DNA of 64,000 nucleotides from Pycnococcus provasolii (taxonomy: Eukaryota; Chlorophyta; Pseudoscourfieldiophyceae; Pseudoscourfieldiales; Pycnococcaceae), in the NCBI GenBank assembly GCA_938743325.2, contig OW568865.1, forward strand, positions 868,001 to 932,000, given 5' to 3'. Below the pieces are notes generated by a model, which worked only from the letters and a program-made list of their open reading frames with translations, did not search any database and was not told the DNA's origin. Made by a program: the position numbers and the translations under genes. This document shows, piece after piece, positions 39,248 through 50,700 of this stretch; positions within the stretch are counted from its first letter, which is position 1; every line of letters starts with the position of its first letter.

Positions 39248-39711
39248 GGTGGACAGGCCACGCGAGTGCCGTGGCGTGCTGATGCCGGCAGAAATGAGAA
39301 AGCCTTTCCCGAGCTGCGATAACTTTCACCTCCTCGTCCTGGTGGCTTGTGTGAATGTGTGTGTCTCTGCGTCGAGGATTCAACGACGGATTCTGGATTC
39401 ATCGTTTCGCGCCTTGTTTCGGCGATGATTCAGGTGGTCATCGGCGCCATCCTTGGCGATGGATACCGTGATACCTTTAGACTTTATGTAGTGGTAATAA
39501 ACTTGTCCTTTAGCATACCTTTAGGATAGACGAAACGGCGACGATAAGCCTTTTAGGACGGGACCTTAGGAAGAGGGAGGAGGGACGACCCGTGAAATGG
39601 CGCCGGTGAATGGAATGGAATGTGCGTGTGAATGGACCAACGTTGAACGAAGTAACCACAATTCCATTACTGAATGAGCCATCTTAGCATTAAACTTTGC
39701 GCGCTACGCAT
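39248..39711. other. Intergenic interval
   Basis: Between the fusion gene start and the HMG-box gene end (both minus) nothing convincing is coded. The CTTTAGACTTTATG/ACCTTTAGGATAG stretch near 39475-39560 is AT-rich. Confidence 0.5.
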
Positions 39712-40316
39712 TTATTTGAACTTCGCCTTCTCGTCGTCCGTGAGACCCTTCCATTCCTGGCTCATCACCGCGCTCACTTCGGGAAGTTTGATGTCCGCAA
39801 GTGGCTTGCCGTGTTGCCGCGCAAGGTCAGTCTGTTTGTTATGTTGAAGTTCAAGTTGGTGTGTGATAATAGTTGTTGTTGTTGTTGTCTAGTCAGTTAT
39901 GGCAAAACGCATGCACTGGACAACACCACACTCACCACATGTGAACAAAAATCATCAACAAAAAAACACCAAGAACCACGAAACAAACTCGCCATTCGTA
40001 CAAGAATGCAGAACAAACAAATGGCAGAAAAAAAAACCACAATACGTACTCGAACCGACGTGAACTTCGCCTTGACAAATTTCGCGTATGCTGAAGGTTC
40101 ACGTTTCGCGCGCGGAACTTTCTTCTCCGGAGCAGCTTTAGGAGCAGCAGCAGCAGGAGGTGCAGGAGCCGCATTCGCCTTACGTCCATAAGAGCGTATC
40201 ACAGACACAGAAGAAGCAGGAGCCATGACAGGAGCCAGGAATGACAGGGAAACTTGACTTGAGAGACGACGGAGCGGGGACATGAGCGACACATAAGGAG
40301 TGCTTGTCATGGCCAT
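39712..40316 (-). CDS. Small HMG-box protein, probably mitochondrial (two exons)
   Basis: Exons 40050-40316 and 39712-39831 join in phase 0 to give 128 residues. The join reads KREPSAYAKFVKAKFTSVR-TDLARQHGKPLADIKLPEV, then MSQEWKGLTDDEKAKFK, a single HMG box of the P-x-[SA]-Y-x-x-F and W-x-x-L-x-x-x-E-K type that bends DNA. The donor is GTACGT and the acceptor AACAG. The N-terminus is rich in Arg, Ser and Ala with no acidic residue (PLRRLSSQVSLSF and VIRSYGRK), as in mitochondrial presequences. A role in packaging mitochondrial DNA, as for Abf2/TFAM, is inference; a plastid or nuclear role cannot be excluded. The intron is 218 bp. Confidence 0.75.
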
Positions 40317-40441
40317 GGCTGGTAGGTTTATTTATGACAGCAGAGTTTGGGGGGGCGACCAGAGTGGAGAGGGGGGCAACGGCAACCTCCTCCCCGCTGT
40401 TCCATGTTGGGGATAACCCTAAAACCTTTACAGTAAACTTT

Positions 40442-43400
40442 AAATCTTCAGTTCTACTTGTTTAATTGGGGTTTTTGATTAGGGGGAGTCGCTCGCGCAG
40501 CTGGTTCTGGGCGGCCGCCCGGCGGGTCTCGAGACCCTCCGGCGGCCTCTCCCTTAAGGCTGCTCGCGCGTATCCACTCTTGCTGTTGGTTGCTTGCTTC
40601 GCAAACAACCTAACAGCCGCACTACACGCGAGTAGTGGGAGGTCGAACACACGCCGAACGCGTCTTCGAGGGACGTAGTTCGTGTACCGAAACGGTCTGA
40701 ATACCTACGTTTAGATCGAAACATCAGCAACCTTCGATTGGAAGTTTACTGTTGGATTCTTAATCGATTGATTAATGGGTGACGCGCCGAACGAACTCGA
40801 GGTTCTGGAAGCTCGTCGCGAAATATTGCAGCTGGAGATTGCGTTAGCGCAGGAGCGCCGTGCAGCTGCAGAAGCAGAGCAGAAGGGCAAGAAAGCGGCC
40901 GAAGAAGGAGGCGAGCCTACGTTAGATTACGTGGTGCCGGCCAGCTATCCGGACGCTCGCCACGCGGAGTCGCTACCTACGACTGGGATTCCGCGTCGTG
41001 GCAAGCCAACACTGCTTTCCTTGCCGTCGAACCCTGTTCTTCAGCACCTAGAGGCTGAATCGGTGAAACAGGGACACGCGTCTTCGCATAACGCGTGGAT
41101 TTTCCGATCGATTGTGAGTGTCAGCGCATATCTGGAACTCGGAGTGCTGAGTCTTCAGCAGGAGACTGACGACCGAGTGGAGGAACTAGCGACTTACGTC
41201 GAAGAGAACCTGGACGTCGAGCGCGGAGACGACGGGAAGCCGTTAGATCCAGAAGGAGACGAAGAGAAGCTGGCGCGCTTCAACGAGCTGAACAAGAAGA
41301 TCGCGAGGATTGACTCCGTTCTGGAGCGCACGCGCAACACGCTCACAGGCGTCCTGGAGCTCGCCGCGGAGCTGGAAGACTTCTTCGTAGCGAACAAGGG
41401 ACCGCGTACCGTCATTACGAAGGAGACGGCCGACGCCACACTGGCACAGCTGCTGGAGGAGACGACCGCCTACCCACCGCGCTCGAAGCGAACCACCCGC
41501 ATCCAGAAAGAGATCCGCTCTAACAGGGCGACTCAGATTGCCAAGCAAGCGGCTGTTAAGTCGGTGGCAACCAACAAAAAGGATAAACCTTAGCGGCGCA
41601 TGCTGCGCAGCTGGGGGAGGGTTGGAGGGCGGTTGGCGAGAACGGAAGGAACGGAAGGAATAACAACGGATGTGCCTGGGGAAGCGCATACTGAGGACGA
41701 GCGATCGCGTGGGCAGTCGCTTGGCCGCTCAGGTCAGGGAACAGCTGGAGGAGTGGCGCCGGATCGGCGCGGGCCCGCAGCTGTTGCACTGGATTGCCAA
41801 GGGAGTGGCGATCACATTCACGAACGGTCCTCCCCCGTCGTACGACTTGGGCGCGAGCCTAACGTCGATGACGGAGGAGGAAAACAGCTTCATGGAGGCG
41901 GAGACGTCACGCCTCCTGAAGCTGGGAGCATGGGAGGAGATCGACGGCGGAGCGGCGCACTGCGTCAACCGCGTTCATCTGGTCCCGAAGGTGGGATCGA
42001 AGAAATTCAGGCTGGTCATCGATCTAAGGCCACTGAATCTATTCTGCGGGGAAGCTACCTGCAACGTCGAAGGGCTGCGAGAGCTGAACCATATCCTGCA
42101 GCCTCAGGATTTCATGGTGGCGCTGGATCTTACAGACGGATATTTCCACCTGGATATGGCGGAGGAGTCGAGGACGTACATGGCCTTCCGCATCGGAAAA
42201 CGGCTGTTCAGAATGGCGGCGGTTCCCTTCGGGTGGAATCACGCCCCGAGCGCCTTCACGAAACTGCTGGAGCCAGTGGTGGCGCATCTGAGACAGCCGC
42301 AACGCGCCGAGCAGCGCGAGGTAAGCCGTACGCAGAAGCACATCCCGCTACGTCAGCGAGCCGGGCACCGCCACGCCCGCCTCCTGTGGTACATGGACGA
42401 TTTCCTGCTCGCAGGTCGAACGGCGAAGGAGACAGCAGCATTGAGAGACGAAGCCGCTGGTCTGTTCGCAAAGCTGGGCTTGACGCTGCAGCAGGAGAAG
42501 TGCGTGTGGGAACCTACGCAGAGACTCAAGCACTTGGGTCTGATCGTGGACACGAAGCTGGGGATCTTCCAAGTCGACGAGGGCAAGGCGGACAAGCTCC
42601 GTCGCCTCGCACGGGACCTGCTGTGCGAGGCTCAGCGCTCGCAGAGGAAGGTGCGAAAGCGCGAGCTGGCAGCCTCCAGCGCTCTTACGTCAAGACTGCT
42701 CCGGATGCTTGCGACTTCGACGTTCCCGGCCGCAGAACGGTCAGCTGGCCAGTGACTGCCACGTGGCAGACGCTGGGCCGAATGCTCATGCGCTACGACC
42801 GGATGCGCCGGCGGGTGTGCTCGCGGGCGACGCACTTCTTCAACCTTGGGGAGAAGGCGCGTGGCGACGCGTTTGCGCGCTGGCTGCCGGTAGCGCTGCG
42901 AGCTGTTGGAGCTGCAGCCCCGCCCAACGGACACTACGCGCCCAAGAGCTTTCGCTCTGGGTTCGCGTCCGCGGTGACCGCGATGAACGTCTCACCCGAC
43001 AGACGTAACTACATCGCGGGCTGGGCTGCGAATTCGCATGCGGTCGGCACTCACTACGTCGACAACAGTGTCGTCGTTGATGACGCCGCCCGCTTCCTTT
43101 TTGGCCACCTCATCGGCTTGCCGCCGCCTCCTGTGGAGGTGCCTGTCGCGCCTGTCGCGCCTTGGAGCTCGCCGCTGGCCAATTTGGCGTCACGATTGGT
43201 GACACTCGTCTCTCCTCTTCGTGGAGATACGTGACTATGATGGCAATACTGGCCCCCCCTAAAATCTTCAGTTCTACTTGTTTAATTGGGGTTTTTGATT
43301 AGGGGGAGTCGCTCGCGCAGCTGGTTCTGGGCGGCCGCCCGGCGGGTCTCGAGACCCTCCGGCGGCCTCTCCCTTAAGGCTGCTCGCGCGTATCCACTCT

Positions 43401-43548
43401 TGCTGTTGGTTGCTTGCTTCGCAAACAACCTCCCACCCTCCCTCCCTGTTGACTATAGTTGGTTACTGGAGCAGGAGACCTACTTTTGGTTTTAATTTCG
43501 GTTTGTGTAAAAGATGACCTTCATTGGCAATACTGGCCCCCCCTAAAA
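40442..43548 (+). mobile_element. DIRS/PAT-like tyrosine-recombinase retrotransposon, longer copy (fossil)
   Basis: A roughly 3.1-kb copy in opposite orientation to the one at 1689-4200. Parts in order are a gag-like coiled-coil ORF (40775-41593), a reverse transcriptase (around 41670-42755, with a LWYMDDFLLAG catalytic block and FMVALDLTDGYFH motif), and the C-terminal part of a tyrosine recombinase (APKSFRSGFASAV and a tyrosine near HYVDNS). Ends are split direct repeats: A1 at 40442-40611 and A2 at 43262-43431 (about 170 bp, apparently identical), B1 at 43241-43264 and B2 at 43525-43548. The A repeat differs from the other copy by a small insertion, so they are separate sub-lineages. It is shorter than the 5-6 kb usual for the family and I see no RNase H or methyltransferase region, so it looks incomplete, with few breaks and of recent age. 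Confidence 0.85.
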
Positions 43549-44713
43549 CCCTAGCTTTTACCAACTACTGTATCGTAGGCGGTAGGCGGAAACAGAGAGA
43601 AAAAAGGGGGGCAGTGGGGGGGCCTTGGAAAAGGCCTTGGGGAAAAACGAGGGAAGGCTCGGGCTGGGAAAACCCGTCCTCTCATAGACTAATTCCGCCC
43701 ACCCTCTTGCCTCCCTCCCGCCTTTTTTTCTACCCTATCCCAGAGGTCCCGAAATCCCTAAATCCCTAGCTCGGGTCGGACAGTCCCAAAAGGATGTTAC
43801 AACCAACCATTCGGGATACCTCGTTGGTCCCTCTCCTCGAGGTTGTATGGGGAATCATGCCGGGGGGCCGCTCGGGATCCCGGTCCGACAGGTAGGTCCT
43901 CCAAGTTGGTGGAAACTTCAATGGCGTCCAAGAAGTTCGGGGGCCGACGTTTGCTTTGTGTGGGTGGGTTCTAGAGGTCCAATAACGATGTTAGTCTATC
44001 GGCTATGGTATCGCCGCGAGTTACCATTCACCATTCACGACGCGGTGGGCCGGTGGCCGCTACATTATTCGATTTCATCGGGATGTCGGATCATGTGGTT
44101 CAAGCTGACGACGATCTGAAGCTCCGGTGTGTGGACAGAAGCAAGTGTTGTTTTCAGTTTTGAATGATGTAGTTGGAAGAGGTGGTGGTGAGGCGACGAG
44201 ACGGTGAGTGGAGTGGAGTGGCTTACAAGGGAGGGGACGAGGGTGCACGTGGTAAAGAGTCGAGTTACAGTGTTACAAGTGCTACAAGTGTCAGCCACGT
44301 GCGTGGCTGACGCGCACGTGCGTGGCTCACGTGCACGTGAGCCAGTTGGAGGAGGTGATGGTGAGGCGACGAGACGGTGAGTGGAGTGGAGTGGATGACA
44401 TGGGAGGGGACACGTGGCAAAGGCAAGTTACAGTGTTAGCACGACGACCTCGACCACGACCACGACGACGACGTGCGGTCGCCGTAAGCCACGCCGGTTC
44501 CGCGCGGAAATGAGAGGACGAGCACAGGAGGCGATGCGCATGTATCACCAGTGAATGGTCTCCCATCAGCCGGCATTTGTCCATGGTCGAGACGTCAACA
44601 TTATCCCACGAACCATAATATTTTCGAAGCATTCGTAGAGGTAATCGAGTTAAAAGTAAAGTTAAAATGTTAAAAGTATTTGGTCTAGATCGTAATCATC
44701 ATCATCATCATCA
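43549..44713. other. Gene-free interval with a duplicated 70-bp segment
   Basis: No credible gene. A segment containing GGTGAGGCGACGAGACGGTG occurs at about 44167-44240 and again at about 44341-44411, both followed by GGGAGGGGAC. Between them, 44290-44340, are nested CACGTG/GCCACGTG palindromes able to form hairpins. A CATCATC run precedes the EF-hand gene end. Confidence 0.6.
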
Positions 44714-47700
44714 TCAAAAGCCACCAAGACGTTTCGCATCCGCGAGCTGTTGGCGGATGTCACTCTTCAAAAGATGCGGGTTGGTACTATACGACGACGG
44801 CGGCGCACCCGTAGCAGCAGGCTTCGCGGCCACGTCGGCAGCGTAGCCAACGGAACCACCACCTATTTGATGAGTCGTCGGATACGCACTGGTGGTCGAG
44901 GCTTGGTGGCCACCGTAGCCAACGGCACCTGCCATTTGATGTGGCGTCGGATACATACTGGTGGTGGCGGCGGCGGCGGTGGTGGTGGTGGCTTGACTAC
45001 CACCGCCCATACGCGGGAACGCGAGGTCGTAGCTCGAATGCGACGAACGCAGCGGGTCGTAATAACTCGACGTCGTGCTCGCAGGATACTGCGTAGCGTA
45101 TCCGCCATGCACTTGAGCAACTGGAGCCGACGGCTGAATCGGATTCGGATACTGAGGGTGGTACTGGTACGGATGCTGGTCATACGGGCCAGCCGACACC
45201 ATCTGCTGATGACCGTACGAGGAAACGCCCGCACCATGAGGGTACGCATCGTGGTATCCAGCCTTCGCCTTCTGCTCCGCAGCATCTGTCATCACATTGT
45301 AAGCCTCCAACGCGTCAGCTGCCTGACCACGCGAATTCGTGCCATAAATCATTGGCGCGGACTTGGCATACCCACTTTTATGCGGTTTGATCGACTCGCC
45401 GCGGTGCTGCAGCTCACGGCGCAGCCACCCTGGCTGTTCTGCTGTCTTCGTACGTGAGGTGACGGAAGATGGGCGATAGGGTTGCCAGGTCTCGCTGCTC
45501 GTAGACGGACGAGCGGATGATCGAGACAACGACGAGGGGTACAACGACGAGGAAACAGGTGCACGGCCGCCACGTGCCTTGACCGTTCTCCTCGAGGATA
45601 ACGATGCCGTTTTCGTCCTAGGACGGCCAAAGGTTGAGTTCGTGACGCTCGGATCACGCGCGGAAGAACGCCGTCCGTAGCGATCACCCCCGCGAGCCTT
45701 CGAAATGTCCTGCCCGGTAACGTCGTCAACCAGGTGCGTCGCCATCTCGCTTGCGTCGAGAATAGATCCGAGGCGGCGCAGCTGGCCGCCGCTTAGACGA
45801 GATCCGCGATCCCTCTTCTCCGTAAGAACTGGCACGCCGTATCCGCCTCCAATGCGCCGATGGCGCGCTCCGTAGTCGTCGTCGTACGAAAGGGCTTGTG
45901 CCGCGGCTTGCATGACACCGTCGCTATCGCCACGATACTCGCTGTAGCCGTCAAGTGGCATGCGACTGTGGTGCTTTCGCTGCCTGTCAGCGTACGAGTA
46001 GCCGTCGTCATAAGAATCGTACGAGTCGTACGAGTCGGAGAAAGAGCTGAGAGAGTCGGAGTCGTATCCGCGCCGACGGTGACGTCGGCTGCCCCCTCGA
46101 TATTCATCCCGCACGTCGAGCAGGTCCATGACAAACTCCCCTCTTCCGCTGCGAGACCGACCTCCTCGTTGCACGATCAGGGCGCGCCCGCCCTTGCTTT
46201 GGCGATCATCGTACCGATCACGACGACGCCCTGGACTGTAATCGTCGTCCGAGTACGAGTCCATGCTATACCGGTCGTGGCCACCACGTCCACCACGACG
46301 ACCGCCACGGCCGGCAAGTGTACTCATCGCGCCCCTCATTGCATACGTCACTGCACGCCGCACCTTATCGTCGTTGCCAATGAGCCTCGCCGCAGCATCC
46401 CAAAACTCGGAGCCGTGTTCCAGGTCATCGAGGTCATATCCAATCGAGCGTGCGCTGAGCGCCAAGCGTCCAAAGTCCGTAGAGTCGGTGTGGTGCTTAT
46501 CATGGTGTCCATGTTTATCCTTGCCGTGCTTGCCACCATCGTTATGCTTGCCATCCTTGCCATGCTTGCCACCATCGTGATGCTTGCCACCATCCTTGGA
46601 ATGAGCACTCTTCAGATGCATGAGCTCCTTCGCGGCAAGATCTAGTGGGATCGGCTCCGCGACTTTTCGAAGCGACTGAACGCTGCTCGATGCATCCACA
46701 TGGCACTTCAATGGCGTAAGGCGAAGCGTACGCACAACTTCCGAAAATGTTGCAGCACCCTCCTCGTCGTCGTCCACGAGTCGGAAAAGTCGCGTCAGCA
46801 AGCACTGCGTCTCCTCGCGCGACGGAGACGGGCCCGCGACGCGTTGAAGAATGTCCATGAATCCTTCGTAGTCCACGTGACGACCATGCCCTGCATTCGC
46901 ATCGTACGCCGACCGCAGCGTGCCATACGTGTAGTCGCCACTGCCGACGGTGGCACTGATGCGTGAAAGAACCGTGTCGATGGTGCGGTGCGTTGCAACG
47001 CCGTGCCAGCCATGCGAGCCGTACGCTGCACATACGTCGCCCAGTTCGCGCGCAATATCGCGCGGTGTTGTCGCACGAGTTGCCGTCACTGCCATGGCAT
47101 AAATGTACTTCACCTGATTTGTCGTCAGCGACAAGCTTGGAATCGCCTCCGCGAGCGCATCCGCGAGCGCATGCTCGGTGATGTGAGAGGGGGCTGAATG
47201 CCTGGTGTAGTTGTCGTCCCGGTGGTGAGGATCGTGGTAGCTTAAACGCTCTCGTGAGCCGGAAAAACGTTCAAGGGCATGCTCTAGACTGGCTGAGCGG
47301 TCTCGGTGAATCGCGTCACCGATATGCGCGAGCACGTCGCCCTTATTTCCATCCGATTCGTAGCGTACGCATGGTGCACCCCCGTGGTGCACAGTTGCAC
47401 CGGATCTTGACTTGCTGCGGATGGAGCTCGGCACGAGTGTTGCGCGTGGAGCACGAGGATGAGGTTCGCCAGGCTGCTGCACGTATGGAGCTTGCATATG
47501 CTTCGGGGTTGGCTTGCCGTGGGGCGCACTTGCATTCGATGAAGTGCTCATAAGCGCACCAACACAGAGAAGGTCGTCGTCATCTGGTAAGCTTTGGCCG
47601 CGAGTTGTCGATACCCCGTACGTTGCGGTCGATCCGTAGGGTGGGATATACGCATTCGTCATGGGTGCAGGCGCCGACGCACGCATGGCATCCGTGCACG

Positions 47701-50700
47701 GGCGGAATGTTCCAGGGACGAAGCGATAGACTCGGTCTGTTTTCGCTCGATGCCACATGAGCTCTCCATCGACGATAATCGGGTCGAGAACCCACTCGGG
47801 AAGAGCACTGTTGCGATCCCCCTTGCCGACGTGACTTGCACCGTAGCGAGCGCCTTGAGCTTCGTCAAAGGAAACTCGCATTCCGGAGGAGGAGCTCATA
47901 GACCCACTTCTTTTTATGGCTGTGTCCGCATGGTACACCGCGCTGCTGCGTCGCTTGTCTGTCCACTTGGGAGGCACCAAATTGATCGAGATGTACCCAA
48001 GTGCCTGTTTTAGCTCGGGGAGCGAAATATTTCCGTCAAAGTTCTCGTCTGCCTCCTGCAAAATACAGGTGTAAATGGCTCGCTGCTGCATGCTAGTGAT
48101 GCCCGGAAAGCCTTCCTTGATCATGCTCAGCACCTCATTCATCTCAAGGGTGCCACTTCGATCGGAATCGAATTTTTGGAACAGCCAGTCGAGCTCGGGA
48201 CCCATCTTAATCCCAAGCTTGAAGCGCAGCTCGGCTAGACCCATGTTGTCCTTGCACAGCATGCGATAGTCCATGGTCTTGCACTCGCGTATCACATGGA
48301 TCAATTCGTCGTACGTGATGAAGCCATCGCAATTCGGATCAAGCATGACTCGCATGAAATCAGCCTGCGGGCTCGTCATTTCGGGCAGAAATGATCTGAG
48401 GAAATTCTCCGCTTCGTATCGATCAAGACTTCCGTCACCATTCGAGTCGTAGCTTCGGAACACCTCGGCAAGTCGCAGCTTGTTTGTCTTCAGATGCTCG
48501 TCAAGGCGTTCGAACAGGCCAAGCGATCCTTGGTGCATGCCTCCGGGGCCGTCGGCAAATTCTATGCTATGAGCGCCTCCATGTCCATTCTGCACGAGAC
48601 GACCGACGTACCGCGGTGCATCCGTAGCGTTCTGCGGCGACCCAACGCCATTGGCACCGCGATCACCAAGTTGGAAGAGCTTGCCAGTTTTTTGATCCAC
48701 GTAATACTGAACTCCTGAGATTGTCGTGGGTTCCAGTGAAAGCGCATATCGGTCTGAAGCCAGCGCTGATGCACGCGCATCAGCTCGTGCACCACGTGCT
48801 CCCCGTGAATTTCCTGTAGTATTGCCCACGTCGCCACGATGGACCCAAGAGACTGTGCTCGTTGTACGCGCCTGCACATCGTTCAGCTTACTCACCTGTA
48901 GCTTACACATGCCCATGGCGCGCTCGAGCTCTTCAAAGCTGAGCAGCGAGTCACCGTCATAGTCAATTGCACGAAGCACGCTCGCTTGTGCTAGCTGTGC
49001 CGCGCGAGCACCCGATGGCCCGGGAAATATTTCGCGCAGCAGATTCGCGAGACCGTGCTGGCTGATACGAGGGCCAGGATTCGGAGCACGCACGTGAGAT
49101 CCTACAGGCGCGCGTGCATCGGCGAATCGGTCGAACATTTGACTTAGCGTCATCCTGTTTTGCACGAGATACGCCTCGATCTTGTCATGAACGTCTTGGA
49201 TATCCACCGAAGCCTTGGCATACAGCGCCTGATTCGAATTGTGACAAACCTTGATTTTGTTCAACAGCTCGTCGAATGACACGCTGCCGTCCCCATCTGT
49301 GTCAATCACCGCGGCGAGATAGTCAACCTGCAGCTGAGACATCGATGGAATGAAGAGCTGAAAGAAGCGACCGAGCTCATCCGTCTCGAGCCTGCCGTTG
49401 CGATTGGCGTCAAAGGAGTCGAAGAGGTCCCGCAGGCGTACACTACGTTCCTTAAGGTACCGATCCATCATATCAATGATGTTGGATCCTTGCGTGTTTG
49501 CGTAACCACCAAATTTGGAGGAATTCTTCAACTCGATGACATCGCTATTTCCTACCCTCTTCACTGTGCCAGCGAGCACAAGTGGATCTCCATTCGTGCG
49601 CGGCGGGAAATACACTTGGCGTGTTTCGGGATCGAACAGGTACGTCTTCCCCTCGAATCGCTGCTCCTGCAGTCTCCACATGCTTTGCCCTGACAGTGTT
49701 GTTGCCGCTACATTGCCTGGCTGATGGACGGGATATGCGCTCGAACTTGGATGGGACATGGGCACGGGTGATGGAGCGACGCCAATACCTGTGGAGGCAT
49801 GCAGCATCACAGGCGATTTGTACAAGCGCAGTGCGACTCTGAAATCGTGCAGCGTGAAGCGACCGTCGCCAGTCTCGCAGCTGTCGAGGCTCCGCAGGGC
49901 GGCTGCCACGTAGCGAAGTTCCTTCGCACTTGCCTGCTGCTTGCGCACCTCCATTGCGACACGCATGGCCGCGACGTAGTCCAGTCTGCTCATACCACCG
50001 GATGAATCGAGTCGCTGCCAGAGTGTGACCAGGCCATCTGAACCCAAAGCATCCACGGCACGCTGAACCTCTGCCAGCACGGCGTGAGCAACACGGCGAT
50101 CTGGCATGCGCATGTCGCTATCTACCGAACGGCAGTCCTTTGCCACCGCCAGCAACTCCGTATTACTGACAAAGCCATCGCTATTCACGTCGAGCATCGC
50201 CCAAAAGTAGTCAATCTGTGGAGCACGAAGGTGCATCTTGGCACCAATGACTTCACGCAGAAAGTTTGTGAATCCACCGCGCTCGAGTCCACGGCTCTCG
50301 TTGCCCGGCACAAGGAATCGGGCGAAAACATCGGACAGCCGACTGCTTGTCATCTTCAGGTACTCATCAAGCAAGTCGAAAAAGTTGTGTTGTGGACTCG
50401 CGATGTATACCGCGCCGCCCCGCAACTCACCAACGGCAAGCGGCCAAGGATCTGCCGCTGGCGTCTCAAACAATCTTCCGCTGGCATCGTCGACATAGTA
50501 AGGAATTCCCTGGTGGTTTAACACGCGAAGTGGCCACGTCGCGTCCAGCAGGCGGGCAGAGGGCTGGTGCCCATAACCTGCAGCTGGTGCTGCCACCGGT
50601 ACCGCCGCAGCCATGTGAGCGCCTGGCGCCGCAGATGTGCCCGAGACAGAGACAGCGGCTACATTCCTTGAATCGGCATTGACGGCGCGCTGAAGACGCA

